DNA of 64,000 nt. Origin: Arcobacter sp. LA11. GTDB taxonomy: Bacteria > Campylobacterota > Campylobacteria > Campylobacterales > Arcobacteraceae. The stretch covers positions 1 through 64,000 of the forward strand of contig NZ_BDIR01000002.1 in the NCBI RefSeq assembly GCF_001895145.1, in the 5' to 3' direction. The notes beneath the pieces are model-generated. The model saw nothing but the letters and a program-made list of their open reading frames with translations, was not told the origin of the DNA and made no database searches. Positions 8,298-17,235 of the stretch are shown here, in pieces. Numbering within the stretch: position 1 is the first letter of the stretch; each line of letters begins with the position of its first letter. The position numbers and the translations under genes are program-made.

Positions 8298-10022
8298 TTA
8301 TTTTAAAACTAAGAAAACTATACACATGGCTAAAATAAAGCTAACTATTTTCCAAAAGAAAACAGGGTTTCTTTTTATCAGTGCTGGTTTTGTTTTGTTC
8401 AAAAAGTTTTGATTTGGATGATGTAAATCATAAATAAATTCTGACAATTCTGAGTATCTATCATTTGGGTTAATTTCCAATGCTTTTTTTAATGCTTCAT
8501 CTACCCACGTAGGAATTATAGATTCATCTTCATAGGCTAAGCTATAATATTTTAGTTTTTTCTGTAAAGATGTTGTATGAGATTTTGCTACATTTATTCC
8601 ATATGGAAACTTTCCTGAAATCATTTGATATGTAATTACTGCTAGTGAAAAGATATCTGAACGATTTGAACCTTTAAAACCAAGGAAATATTCAGGAGCA
8701 GAATATAAAGCAGTGCCTTGTAGGTGTTCTTGTTCTATTATTGAATTGATATCTTGTATTCCTTCAACTCTTGTAGAACCAAAGTCAATGATTTTTATTG
8801 AGCCTGTGTTATCTATTAGAATATTTTCAGGTCTTATATCTTGATGTATCATTTCAAGTCTATGAAAAGCAAAAAGTCCTTTTGCTATTTGTTCTATAAT
8901 ATTTCTTATTTTCTCTAACTTAGGTTTTGGATTATCTATTATCCATTGGCTTAGGGTTTGACCTTCTATAAACTCTGTGACATTATATAAATAATTTTGC
9001 TTTCTTGTTTGAACATAGGATTTTACTACATAGGCATTGTTGATTTTTTTTGCAATCCAATCTTCTAATATAAATCGTTCTAAGTATGCTTTATCATTTT
9101 GTAATTCTGTTGATGGAGTTTTTATAACAACAGATGTTTTTGTTTCATTATCGACTGCAAGATAAACATGGCTTCTTGGACTTGAACTTAAATTTCTTAT
9201 AATTGTATATCCATCAAAAGTTTGTCTTGCTTCAAGTATTGGAGGAAGAGGTTTTTCATCAAGTTGCTGATTTATCTCTTTTAATTCTTTATTTGGAAGA
9301 GCATCGATTCTTACAAGTTGAATAGTTAAATTATCATCGCTTCCATTTTTTAAAGCTTCTTCTGCGAAAATTTTGGCAGCCTCTTCGTAATTATCTTTGT
9401 ATTTTTTCAAAGTATCAAGCATAAAATCTTTTTTAATAAATTCATAAACACCATCAGTCATAAGTAAAAAAATATCATCTTTATCAACAGGGATTGAATC
9501 ATAATCAATTGTAAGCTGTGAATCAATACCCATAGCTCTACTTAAATAACTTTTATCTTTTGAAACCCAAAGTCGATGATCAGTTGTAAGTTGTTGAAGG
9601 TTATTATCTTTTAATCTATATATTCTTGAATCACCAAGATGAAAAATATGTGCAGTAGTTGATTTTATGATTATAGAACTAAAAGTACAGACATATCCTT
9701 TGTCTTTATCATATCTATGTTGGCTTTGTCTTGTTTGTGAATATAACCAAGAATTGGTTGCTGTTAAAACTCTTTGGGCTGATTTTTTAACAGACCAAGT
9801 CTGGGAGGTACAATAGTAGTCTTCTAAAAAGGAATTTACAGAAACTTTACTTGCTATATCACTTACGTTGCTGGTGCTTATTCCATCTGCTAGGGCTATT
9901 GCTAGACCTTTATATTTTAGTAGATGATCATTTGGTATAGAAATACCATGGAAATCTTGATTTACTTCCTTTACTCCTTTAGTAGAGTATTGACCGCTCG
10001 TGATTTGTAATTTATTATTCAT
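8298..10022 (-). CDS. PP2C phosphatase-Ser/Thr kinase fusion, membrane-anchored (copy 1)
   Basis: A 574-residue two-headed signalling protein. Residues 1-245 are PP2C-like: LADGIS near the start, GDSRIYRL, LLMTDGVYEF and SDDNLTIQ provide the metal-binding aspartates. Residues 270-540 are a Hanks-type kinase: VVIK (Lys near 299), HQDIRPEN catalytic loop near 392, IDFGST near 411 and a GTALYSAPE activation segment. A single membrane helix closes the protein (about 552-572), leaving both enzymes in the cytoplasm. It lies between cynS and nirB, and a paralogue lies beside narK. From memory, fused proteins like this occur next to nirBD in other proteobacteria, for example the PA1779-PA1783 region of Pseudomonas aeruginosa. 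The substrate is unknown. A role in tuning nitrate/nitrite assimilation is an inference from position. Confidence 0.9.
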   Translation of the reverse strand: MNNKLQITSGQYSTKGVKEVNQDFHGISIPNDHLLKYKGLAIALADGISTSNVSDIASKVSVNSFLEDYYCTSQTWSVKKSAQRVLTATNSWLYSQTRQSQHRYDKDKGYVCTFSSIIIKSTTAHIFHLGDSRIYRLKDNNLQQLTTDHRLWVSKDKSYLSRAMGIDSQLTIDYDSIPVDKDDIFLLMTDGVYEFIKKDFMLDTLKKYKDNYEEAAKIFAEEALKNGSDDNLTIQLVRIDALPNKELKEINQQLDEKPLPPILEARQTFDGYTIIRNLSSSPRSHVYLAVDNETKTSVVIKTPSTELQNDKAYLERFILEDWIAKKINNAYVVKSYVQTRKQNYLYNVTEFIEGQTLSQWIIDNPKPKLEKIRNIIEQIAKGLFAFHRLEMIHQDIRPENILIDNTGSIKIIDFGSTRVEGIQDINSIIEQEHLQGTALYSAPEYFLGFKGSNRSDIFSLAVITYQMISGKFPYGINVAKSHTTSLQKKLKYYSLAYEDESIIPTWVDEALKKALEINPNDRYSELSEFIYDLHHPNQNFLNKTKPALIKRNPVFFWKIVSFILAMCIVFLVLK

Positions 10023-10033
10023 ACTATTAAACC

Positions 10034-10076
10034 TTAATGCAGACTAAAAAAGGTTAAAAAATTTAGTCTGCATTAA
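10034..10076 (-). terminator. 15-bp perfect hairpin between cynS and kinase fusion
   Basis: TTAATGCAGACTAAA (10034-10048) and TTTAGTCTGCATTAA (10062-10076) are perfect complements around a 13-nt loop. The hairpin fills nearly the whole gap after the cynS stop. There is no T-tract after the 3' arm on the minus strand; AAGG for the kinase start follows at once. It could be an attenuator, a processing site or mRNA 3'-end protector rather than a full terminator. Confidence 0.6.
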
Positions 10077-10084
10077 AATCTAGT

Positions 10085-10525
10085 TTACCAAGATTTATAA
10101 CCTAGGAATTTTCCATTCATAGTAATTACAACTCTATCTCCAGCTGGATTCTTTTCTTTTTCGATATCCATTGAGAAATCAATTGCACTCATAATTCCAT
10201 CACCAAATTTTTCACCTATAATCTCTTTTATTGTATCTCCATAAACACCTATAACTTCATAGAATCTATATACTACGGGGTCTGTAGGAATAACTTGATC
10301 CCAAGATTTATATGGATACTCTTGTAAAACTTTTTCAACGTTTTTACTAAGTTTTAGAACTTTACAAAGCTTTTTAGCTTGCTCTTTTGTTAAAGAATTT
10401 TTTCCTAAACAAGCTGAAGTTAAAAATACACTTCCTAATCCAACTTTTGAAGAGATGTCTTCCCAAGATAAACCAAGTTCTTTTTTTGAAATTATTATTT
10501 CTTCTGTCATTTCTATTTTTGTCAT
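10085..10525 (-). CDS. cynS: cyanate hydratase (cyanase)
   Basis: A 146-residue cyanase that splits cyanate with bicarbonate into ammonia and CO2 in the cytoplasm. The C-terminal catalytic part is clear: VVYRFYEV holds the conserved Arg and Glu, and GDGIMSAIDFSMDIEK the conserved Ser. The N-terminal part is the helical HTH-like oligomerisation domain. Length is slightly below the ~156 of the E. coli enzyme. It follows the FNT channel gene by 45 bp and precedes the phosphatase-kinase gene, so cyanate use appears to be regulated with nitrite use. The ribosome-binding site TAGGAG sits before the ATG. Confidence 0.95.
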   Translation of the reverse strand: MTKIEMTEEIIISKKELGLSWEDISSKVGLGSVFLTSACLGKNSLTKEQAKKLCKVLKLSKNVEKVLQEYPYKSWDQVIPTDPVVYRFYEVIGVYGDTIKEIIGEKFGDGIMSAIDFSMDIEKEKNPAGDRVVITMNGKFLGYKSW

Positions 10526-10542
10526 TCTTTATCTCCTAAATT

Positions 10543-10569
10543 ACTTTATAGGCAAAAAGCCTATAAAGT
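10543..10569 (-). terminator. 11-bp perfect hairpin between FNT gene and cynS
   Basis: ACTTTATAGGC (10543-10553) and GCCTATAAAGT (10559-10569) pair perfectly around a 5-nt loop, immediately after the FNT stop. No T-tract follows on the minus strand, and the cynS ribosome-binding site comes 5-10 nt later. It is probably a partial terminator or mRNA stabiliser that sets the ratio of the two proteins. Confidence 0.6.
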
Positions 10570-10570
10570 T

Positions 10571-11407
10571 TTATGCTGCGTATTTATCCGAAGAAACACC
10601 TAAATCTCTTCTTTTATCAGTTTTAACGTGTGTATAGTAAATCATTAGACCAACAAACACTAAACCACCTACCAAGTTACCAAGTGCAACTGGAAGTTCA
10701 TTCCATAATAAGTAATCAGCAATTGTAAAATCTCCACCCATGATTAAAGAGAATGGAAAAAGGAACATATTTACAATAGAGTGTTCAAACCCCATAAAGA
10801 AGAACAGCATAATTGGCATCCACATTGCAAGCCACTTTCCTGAAACAGAAGTAGAAATCATAGCTCCAACTACACCCATAGATACCATCCAGTTACATAA
10901 CATACCTCTAATAAATACTGTAATCCACCCAGCAATTCCATATTCAGAGTACCCAACTGTTCTAGACTCACCTATAGTTGCAACCTTTGCAGCAATTGCT
11001 CCACCATCAGTATTGAATCCCATAGTAAAGATAAATGCCATCATCACTGCAACTGTAAATGCACCACCAAAGTTACCAAGAGCAACTAATCCCCAGTTTC
11101 TTAGAATTTGTTTCCATGTAACCCCAGGTCTTTTATCAATCCATGCTAATGGAACTAAAGTAAATACACCAGTTAAAAGGTCAAATTTCATAAAATAAAG
11201 CATGATAAAACCAACAGGGAATAAACAAGCCCCTAAAATTGGTGACCCTGATTTCATTGCAACTGTAATTGCAAAAACTGCTGCTAGTGCTAAAATTGCA
11301 CCTGCCATATATGCTCTAATTAATGTATCTTTTGTAGACATGAATACTTTTTGCTCACCAGCATCAACCATTTTGGTAGCAAACTCAGACGGTTCTATAT
11401 ACGCCAT
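10571..11407 (-). CDS. formate/nitrite transporter (FNT) family channel
   Basis: A 278-residue membrane protein with six hydrophobic spans. RGMLCNWMV and the following GFEHSIVNMF, with the central channel His, are FNT signatures. FNT channels carry formate, nitrite or similar small anions as pentamers. Its place directly before cynS and upstream of nirBD points to nitrite. Cyanate is a possible alternative because of cynS, but that is inference. AAGGAGAG precedes the ATG. A palindrome like those before nirB and narK lies 88-102 bp upstream. It is divergent from the histidine kinase gene. Confidence 0.88.
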   Translation of the reverse strand: MAYIEPSEFATKMVDAGEQKVFMSTKDTLIRAYMAGAILALAAVFAITVAMKSGSPILGACLFPVGFIMLYFMKFDLLTGVFTLVPLAWIDKRPGVTWKQILRNWGLVALGNFGGAFTVAVMMAFIFTMGFNTDGGAIAAKVATIGESRTVGYSEYGIAGWITVFIRGMLCNWMVSMGVVGAMISTSVSGKWLAMWMPIMLFFFMGFEHSIVNMFLFPFSLIMGGDFTIADYLLWNELPVALGNLVGGLVFVGLMIYYTHVKTDKRRDLGVSSDKYAA

Positions 11408-11494
11408 AAACTCTCCTTGTTTTGTTTATAATTTTTAGATGAGAGTATTAAAACAAAAGAAGTGAGGAAAAAAATAGGATTTTTGAGATTCTAT

Positions 11495-11509
11495 GTATAC
11501 AAAATATAC
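11495..11509. promoter_or_regulatory. 15-bp palindromic operator candidate, FNT / histidine kinase intergenic
   Basis: GTATACAAAATATAC matches 14 of 15 positions of the shared consensus and reads as GTATA-N5-TATAC. It lies 88-102 bp before the FNT start and about 60-75 bp before the region where the divergent kinase gene should start. Confidence 0.5.
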
Positions 11510-11609
11510 AAAGTGAGTAATTAAAACTGTTTAATAAAGTTTTATAATTACATATATAAAAAGGAATCTCATCAGAAAATCAATCATATATCTATTTATA
11601 TTTTTTTTA

Positions 11610-13109
11610 TTGTCACTTTTTTTATTAATTGGAAGTACTATTAAAGACTCATATAAAGTTCAAGAAAATCTTTTAAATGAAAGTCTAAAAAATAAAGCAC
11701 TTGCTATTTTCAATCTTATAGTTGATATGAGACATTGGAATGCCCAATATAAAGGTGTTTATGTTAGAAGTGATAAATTAGAACCTAATCCATATTTAAA
11801 ACCTGGTTTTATAAAATCAAAAAACAATGAAAAACTCATCTGGGTAAATCCAGCTTTTATGACTAGACAAATATCTGATATTGCAAGTAAAAGAGATGGC
11901 TTTAAACTGAAAATCACAAGTAATAAACTAATTAATAAAAATAATGCTCCAGATGAAGAAGAGAGAAAGATATTAAAATATTTTGATAATAATATTGATG
12001 TACCATATTATTGGAGTATGGATAATAATACTTTTAGGTTTATGGGTGCTTTGAAAACTGAGGAAAGTTGTCTTGAATGTCATGCCCATCAAGGGTATAA
12101 AGTAGGAGATGTAAGAGGTGGTATCTCTGTATCTTTTGATGCGAAGAAAGAGTATAAACAGCTTGAAGAGATTAATAAAGATAAAGAACAGACTATTTTC
12201 TTTTTGGTTATTGCTGCTATTGGTACTATTATTACCTTGATTGTTTATCAGCGTATTAAAAGAGTAGACGAGATGAAAATTTCAAATCTAAATAGTACTT
12301 TAGAAACAAAAGTAAAAGAACTTGATGATTTTAATAAAACTTTAGAAATAAAAGTAAAAAAAGAGGTTGAAAAACAAAGAGAAAAAGAGAATCTTTTAAT
12401 CCAACAATCTAAACTTGCAGCACTTGGAGAAATGATAGGAAATATTGCCCATCAATGGAGACAACCAATAAGCGCAGTAAGTGCAATCATGATGAATATA
12501 AAATGGACAGCAATAGCCCAAGGCGCAGATAAAAACTTTTTAGATGAAAGAATGAAAGAGGCAAATGAACAATTAAAATATATGTCTCAAACTATTGATG
12601 ACTTTAGAACTTTTTTTAAACCAAATAAAGAAAAAGAGTACTTTGATTTAAAAGAAGAAGTACGAAAAGCATATAAGATTTTAAGGGCCTCTCTTGAAAA
12701 TGAAAATATCAATCTTCAAATATATTCTAATACAACAATAGAAGCTTATGGTTATGCAAATGAATTTTCGCAAGTTGTATTAAATATAATTTCAAATGCA
12801 AAATATGTATTAGTTGAAAGAAAAATAGAAAACTCAAAGATAGAAATACATTTATCAAAAGATGAACAAAATATATATTGTGAGATAAAAGATAATGCTG
12901 GTGGAATAGAAGAAAAATATATTGATAGAATTTTTGAACCATACTTTACAACAAAAGAACATCACGGTACTGGAATAGGATTATACATATCAAAAGAGAT
13001 AATACATAAACATATGAAAGGTATGTTAAGAGTAGAAAATGGCAAAGATGGAGCTAGTTTTATAATCTCAATACCAAGAGTAAAAAAGGAAAATCATGCA
13101 GATACTTGA
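11610..13109 (+). CDS. sensor histidine kinase with haem-motif periplasmic domain
   Basis: The only canonical start is TTG at 11610, giving 499 residues, but it has no ribosome-binding site and cuts the first membrane helix. AAGGA at 11561-11565 and in-frame codons from 11571 (ATC) would encode I-R-K followed by a full hydrophobic helix, so a non-canonical start near 11571 is likely. The sensor region (about 20-190) is DUF3365/Tll0287-like and contains CLECH near residue 153, a c-type haem attachment motif. Then come a second membrane span (about 193-214), a coiled coil, the H-box NIAHQWRQP near 280 and an ATP-binding domain with GTGIGLYIS. The response regulator gene overlaps by 14 bp. It may sense redox state, NO or nitrite. 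That is inference. Confidence 0.9.
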   Translation: MSLFLLIGSTIKDSYKVQENLLNESLKNKALAIFNLIVDMRHWNAQYKGVYVRSDKLEPNPYLKPGFIKSKNNEKLIWVNPAFMTRQISDIASKRDGFKLKITSNKLINKNNAPDEEERKILKYFDNNIDVPYYWSMDNNTFRFMGALKTEESCLECHAHQGYKVGDVRGGISVSFDAKKEYKQLEEINKDKEQTIFFLVIAAIGTIITLIVYQRIKRVDEMKISNLNSTLETKVKELDDFNKTLEIKVKKEVEKQREKENLLIQQSKLAALGEMIGNIAHQWRQPISAVSAIMMNIKWTAIAQGADKNFLDERMKEANEQLKYMSQTIDDFRTFFKPNKEKEYFDLKEEVRKAYKILRASLENENINLQIYSNTTIEAYGYANEFSQVVLNIISNAKYVLVERKIENSKIEIHLSKDEQNIYCEIKDNAGGIEEKYIDRIFEPYFTTKEHHGTGIGLYISKEIIHKHMKGMLRVENGKDGASFIISIPRVKKENHADT

Positions 13110-13776
13110 GAGACTAAAAACTAAAACTATCTTACTAGTTGAAGATGAAGATATCATAAGAGAAAATATTGCTTCGATGTTAAAATTCTTTTTTAAAGAA
13201 GTATATACTGCAATTGATGGTTATGATGGTATTGATAAATATGAAGAGCATCTTCCTGATATAGTTATGACAGATTTAAAGATGCCAGTTATGAATGGTT
13301 TTGAACTTATTGAAGAACTTAGAACTAGATCATGTAAAGCATATACGATAATTGTATCAGCTCATACAGATACAGAACTTTTACTTGATGCAATTCACAA
13401 TGGCGTAGATAGATATATAATAAAACCAGTAACAGAAGATGAACTTTTTGAAGCTTTTGAAGCATATTTTAAAAAAATAGATGAAGAGTTACCTAAAGTT
13501 ATTGAGCTTAGTTCAAGTATAACTATTAATTTTGATAAAGCGTTTGTAGTAGTAAATAGTGAAGAAATTCATATAAATAAAAAAGAGACCCAGTTTCTAA
13601 CTTTGCTTTGTAAAGATATGGATAAAACAATAACTTATGAAGAAATAGAGTATCAAATTTGGGGAAGCGCTTCTATGAGTTTAGCTGCAATTAGAAGTGT
13701 TGTAAGAGATCTAAGAAAAAAGATAGGACAAGATTATATTTTAAATGTATCAGGGACTGGTTATAGGTTAAGATAG
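13096..13776 (+). CDS. OmpR/PhoB-family response regulator
   Basis: A 226-residue regulator. The receiver domain has acidic residues in VEDEDI, the phosphoacceptor Asp in TDLKMPV near residue 60, and the Lys in YIIKPV near 110. The C-terminal winged helix contains EEIEYQIWG and ends VSGTGYRLR, typical of OmpR/PhoB DNA-binding domains. It overlaps the kinase gene and is surely its partner. It is the only dedicated DNA-binding regulator in the nitrogen island, so it is a candidate for binding the repeated intergenic motifs, though these look palindromic rather than the tandem repeats OmpR-type proteins usually prefer. Confidence 0.92.
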   Translation: MQILERLKTKTILLVEDEDIIRENIASMLKFFFKEVYTAIDGYDGIDKYEEHLPDIVMTDLKMPVMNGFELIEELRTRSCKAYTIIVSAHTDTELLLDAIHNGVDRYIIKPVTEDELFEAFEAYFKKIDEELPKVIELSSSITINFDKAFVVVNSEEIHINKKETQFLTLLCKDMDKTITYEEIEYQIWGSASMSLAAIRSVVRDLRKKIGQDYILNVSGTGYRLR

Positions 13777-13780
13777 TTTT

Positions 13781-13999
13781 TTAAATCTTTACATTCCAAT
13801 CTTCTAAAGTTTTAGGAGCTTCTAGTTCACAATTGTCCCACTCTTCAAATCCTGATGTTTTTTCATAAACTTGCAAAGCTAACTCTTCCGCTTTTTCTGA
13901 CCAGTTTATTACGTCATCATTTATAGTTAGATTATATCCACCATATGGTGCTGCTGAGATAAAGAATATTCCAAAAGGTGTTTTAAAATAGTTTCTCAA
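13781..13999 (-). CDS. small uncharacterised protein
   Basis: A 72-residue ORF starting at TTG, with AAGGA eight bases upstream. It has a hydrophobic N-terminal stretch (GIFFISAAPYGGY) and an acidic C-terminal half rich in Trp and Glu. I do not recognise a family. It lies 20 bp after the LysE gene on the same strand and ends convergently, 4 bp from the response regulator gene, so it fills the space between two real genes. This spacing and the good ribosome-binding site support it as real. Confidence 0.6.
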   Translation of the reverse strand: MRNYFKTPFGIFFISAAPYGGYNLTINDDVINWSEKAEELALQVYEKTSGFEEWDNCELEAPKTLEDWNVKI

Positions 14000-14019
14000 A
14001 ATTTGATTCCTTCTATATT

Positions 14020-14661
14020 TTAGTTATTACTAGTAAGTGCAACTTTTAATCCAAATGCAATTAATACACTACCAATAATTCTTTCTATTGTTTTCTTTGA
14101 TTTATAAAATTTATCTAATAAAATTGGGTGAGTAAACAAATAGCTTACGGTAATAAACCAAATTAGATGTGCAAAAGATATAATCATTCCATATACTAGT
14201 TGTATCCAAATAGGAGTTTCTATAGTAACTACCTGAGTAAAGATACTTAAAAAGAATATTGTTGTTTTAGGGTTCAGTACATTTGAAATAAATCCAGTTT
14301 TAAAAGCTTCAAGATTAGATATATCTAAATGGCTTTTATTCTGTTCAATATCAACTATTGATTTTGAAGTAAAAGTTTTCCATCCAATATAGATTAGATA
14401 TGCAGCACCTAGATACTTTAAAATTGAAAATAAGATTATAGAGTTTGAGATAATAACAGCTAGTCCAGCAATAGAGTATGCAACATGAAACCATACCGCA
14501 GTACTTATCCCAAGAGCAGAATATAAACCAGCTTTTCTACCATAGAAAATACTGTTTCTTGTAACCATCACAAAATCAGAACCAGGACTAATTGCCATAA
14601 ATATTGCTATAAAACTCATAGTTAGTATTTCATTTAAATAAGGGATTGAGTCTAAGAACAT
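14020..14661 (-). CDS. LysE/RhtB-family amino-acid exporter
   Basis: A 213-residue membrane protein with about six spans. The N-terminal AISPGSDFVMVTRNSIFYGRKAGLYSALGIS is the RhtB/LysE signature region, and the second half holds GFISNVLNPKTTIFFLSIFTQ, also typical. These proteins export amino acids or homoserine lactone-like compounds. AAAGGA precedes the ATG. It sits between the response regulator/small ORF and nasA without a clear pathway link. The substrate cannot be told from sequence. Confidence 0.88.
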   Translation of the reverse strand: MFLDSIPYLNEILTMSFIAIFMAISPGSDFVMVTRNSIFYGRKAGLYSALGISTAVWFHVAYSIAGLAVIISNSIILFSILKYLGAAYLIYIGWKTFTSKSIVDIEQNKSHLDISNLEAFKTGFISNVLNPKTTIFFLSIFTQVVTIETPIWIQLVYGMIISFAHLIWFITVSYLFTHPILLDKFYKSKKTIERIIGSVLIAFGLKVALTSNN

Positions 14662-14747
14662 ATTATTCCTTTACGTATTTATTGAATAGAGATTATATCT
14701 AAGATAAGCTATAAGAGTAATAGAAATATATAGTAAAGTAAGTAAAG

Positions 14748-14774
14748 AAGCTACAAGTATAAAACTTGTAGCTT
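14748..14774. terminator. 11-bp perfect hairpin between nasA and LysE genes
   Basis: AAGCTACAAGT (14748-14758) and ACTTGTAGCTT (14764-14774) pair perfectly around a 5-nt loop. The plus-strand side is followed by a T-rich stretch. It sits between the nasA 3' end at 14920 and the LysE start at 14661 and probably ends the nasA transcript. A weaker hairpin lies at 14804-14821. Nothing else is visible in 14662-14919. Confidence 0.55.
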
Positions 14775-14919
14775 AATGATTTAATTTTATTTTTTTAATT
14801 TGTTTTATCTTCTTAGATAAACCTTTTTCTTAAATGGACAGTTTTGTACCATTTTCAACATCTAAATATAACTAATAAAAATGTGAAATTAATCGGAAAA
14901 AAATAGAAAAAAACTGATA

Positions 14920-17235
14920 TTATTTATTAATAGAATTTTTTTTCATTATTTCATTTGCAAAAATACTCTCATTTTTAACCACAATATGTTCAAGTTCTCC
15001 AATAACTTCTGTCTCTTTCATCTTAATCCCATCTGGAACTTTAACACTATGAAGTTGAACTGCACACTGTTTATAATTTGGTTCAAAAGATTTTGGATCA
15101 AAATCTGCGATTGTGATTGCATTTATTAGTTGTTCATTATAATGAAATGGTACAAAAACTGAACCAGGTCTTACATTTTGTGACTCTCTTACTATGATAT
15201 CTTTGATTTTTCCTCTACTTGAAGATATATCCATTCTATCTCCACTTTTAACTTCTAGTTTAAGGGCATCTTTTGGATTTATTTCAATCCATGCTTCAGG
15301 TGCTAGGTCATTTAGTATAGAGATAGTTTTTGTTTTTGTTCTTGTGTGCCATTGTTCAACTGTACGACCAGTATTTAACATAAGTGGAAAATCACTGTTT
15401 TCAGACTCTAGAAGTGGTAACCAATCAAGAGCTAATAAATTTGCTTTTCCATCACTAGTATTACAAGGCATATTTTCATCATAAAGTCTTGCAGTTCCTT
15501 TTGGATTTTTTGTATTACAAGGCCATTGGATTCCTCCAAGTTCTTCTATTAGTTCATACGTCATACCTGTATAATCACAAAGTCTTCCATCACTTAATTT
15601 TTTCCATTCATTAAAAGCATCTCTTGGTTCTTTCCAATTTGGATATAGTTTTTCATCTAGTCCAAAGTATTTTGAAAACTCTAATACAATATCAAAGTCA
15701 CTTTTACAAATACCAAGAGGTTCTACAGCTTTTTTAGCATAGTTACATCTTCTTTCACTATTTGTATATGTTCCTTCTTTCTCACTCCACGTAGCAGCAG
15801 AAAATACTATATCAGCTTTCATAATGGTTTCACTTTTAAATGCATCTTGAACTACAAGTAGCTCAAGTTTTCTAAGTGCTTTTCGTAATTTGTTTTGATC
15901 AGGAAAAGATACTAAGGGATTAGTTGCAACAAGCCATAAAGCTTTTATCTCACCTTTTTCTATAGCATCTATTATTTGTGGATATGAGTAACCACGTGAA
16001 GTTGGTACATCTTCTACTGGAAGATTCACAATGTTTGCATACTCTTGTCTATCTTTTTCGCTTGCAAAGTTTCTATATCCTGGTATTGAAGAAGTAAATC
16101 CAGTTTCTCTAGTACCCATTGCGTTACATTGACCTGTAATAGAAAGTGCCGTTGCACCTTTTCTTCCAAGGTTACCAGTAATAAGTGCAAGATTACAAAT
16201 CGCACTAACTGTATCAGTTCCTATTGAACTTTGATTTACTCCCATAGTCCATGCTGACATAGCTGCTGGTGATTTTGCATAAACACGAGCAAGGTTATAT
16301 AAATCTTTTACCTCAATACCCGTTATCTGGGCAACATCTTGTGGTTTATAGTTTGCCATGACATGTTTTCTAAACTCTTTATATCCAGTTGTTCTTTTTT
16401 TAATAAACTTTTCGTCTTCCCAACCTTGTTCTAAAATAATATGACAAAGTCCATTCATCAAGGCTAAATCGCTTCTAGGTTTTATTGCTACAAAGATATC
16501 TGCCATTTTTGCAGTTTTTGAAAACCTTGGGTCAATTACTATAATAGTTGGTTTCTTACCAGTAATCTTTTCATTTTTTGCAATATGAAGTTTCAAAATA
16601 GGGTGGTTATCTGCAATATTTGCACCTATTAAAACAATAGTATCTGCATAAGAGAAATCTTCATAACATCCAACTGGTCCATCACTTCCAAAAGTTTGTT
16701 TATATCCCATAACTGCACTTGCCATACAAAGTGTTGTATTGCCATCGTAGTTGTTTGTCTTTAATCCCATTTGAACAAACTTACCTAGAGTATAAAACTC
16801 TTCTGTTAAAAGTTGTCCTGTAGAGATTACTGATATAGCTTGGTTACCATATTTTGATTGTATTTCTTTAAATTTATCACTTGTTGTTTGAAAAGCTTCT
16901 TCCCAAGAAGAACTCACTAATTGACCATTTTTTCTAATCATTGGAGATGTAAGTCTATTTTCACTTTGAACCATGTCATGTTCGCTTAAACCTTTTGGAC
17001 AAAGAGTTCCTTTATTTACAGGATGAGCTGGGTCACCTTTTGTATATGTAGGTTTTCCATTTTGTACACCAATATATAAGCCACAACCAACACCACAATA
17101 TCCACAAGTACTTCTAACCCAAGAAGTTGGAGCTTTCTCTTTAGCTACTTTTCCAAATACTTTATCATCTACAAGTGAGTATTTATCATTTTTAATATCT
17201 ACACCTAGAAAGTTTTTAATTTTATTAATCATCAT
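14920..17235 (-). CDS. nasA: nitrate reductase, molybdopterin catalytic subunit (copy A)
   Basis: A 771-residue molybdopterin oxidoreductase with no Tat signal, so cytoplasmic. The N-terminal [4Fe-4S] ligands are CGYCGVGC near 44-51 and LCPKG. This is followed by the usual molybdopterin core (WEEAFQT, YDGNTTLCMASAV, TMGVNQS, SITGQCNAMGTRETG) and a C-terminal molydopterin-binding domain (TGRTVEQWHTRTKT, then FVPFHYNE). It resembles NasA/NarB assimilatory nitrate reductases. Its ATG overlaps the stop of the fused DmsB-DmsC gene (TAATG), so the two are coupled and may form a complex. A second, shorter homologue lies upstream. Substrate assignment to nitrate rests on family and context. Confidence 0.88.
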   Translation of the reverse strand: MMINKIKNFLGVDIKNDKYSLVDDKVFGKVAKEKAPTSWVRSTCGYCGVGCGLYIGVQNGKPTYTKGDPAHPVNKGTLCPKGLSEHDMVQSENRLTSPMIRKNGQLVSSSWEEAFQTTSDKFKEIQSKYGNQAISVISTGQLLTEEFYTLGKFVQMGLKTNNYDGNTTLCMASAVMGYKQTFGSDGPVGCYEDFSYADTIVLIGANIADNHPILKLHIAKNEKITGKKPTIIVIDPRFSKTAKMADIFVAIKPRSDLALMNGLCHIILEQGWEDEKFIKKRTTGYKEFRKHVMANYKPQDVAQITGIEVKDLYNLARVYAKSPAAMSAWTMGVNQSSIGTDTVSAICNLALITGNLGRKGATALSITGQCNAMGTRETGFTSSIPGYRNFASEKDRQEYANIVNLPVEDVPTSRGYSYPQIIDAIEKGEIKALWLVATNPLVSFPDQNKLRKALRKLELLVVQDAFKSETIMKADIVFSAATWSEKEGTYTNSERRCNYAKKAVEPLGICKSDFDIVLEFSKYFGLDEKLYPNWKEPRDAFNEWKKLSDGRLCDYTGMTYELIEELGGIQWPCNTKNPKGTARLYDENMPCNTSDGKANLLALDWLPLLESENSDFPLMLNTGRTVEQWHTRTKTKTISILNDLAPEAWIEINPKDALKLEVKSGDRMDISSSRGKIKDIIVRESQNVRPGSVFVPFHYNEQLINAITIADFDPKSFEPNYKQCAVQLHSVKVPDGIKMKETEVIGELEHIVVKNESIFANEIMKKNSINK

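Noticed and set aside
11535-11610. Frameshift or pseudogene start for the histidine kinase
   Set aside because: The frame is open and the predicted upstream residues form a sensible membrane anchor. A non-canonical start explains the data better than a broken gene.
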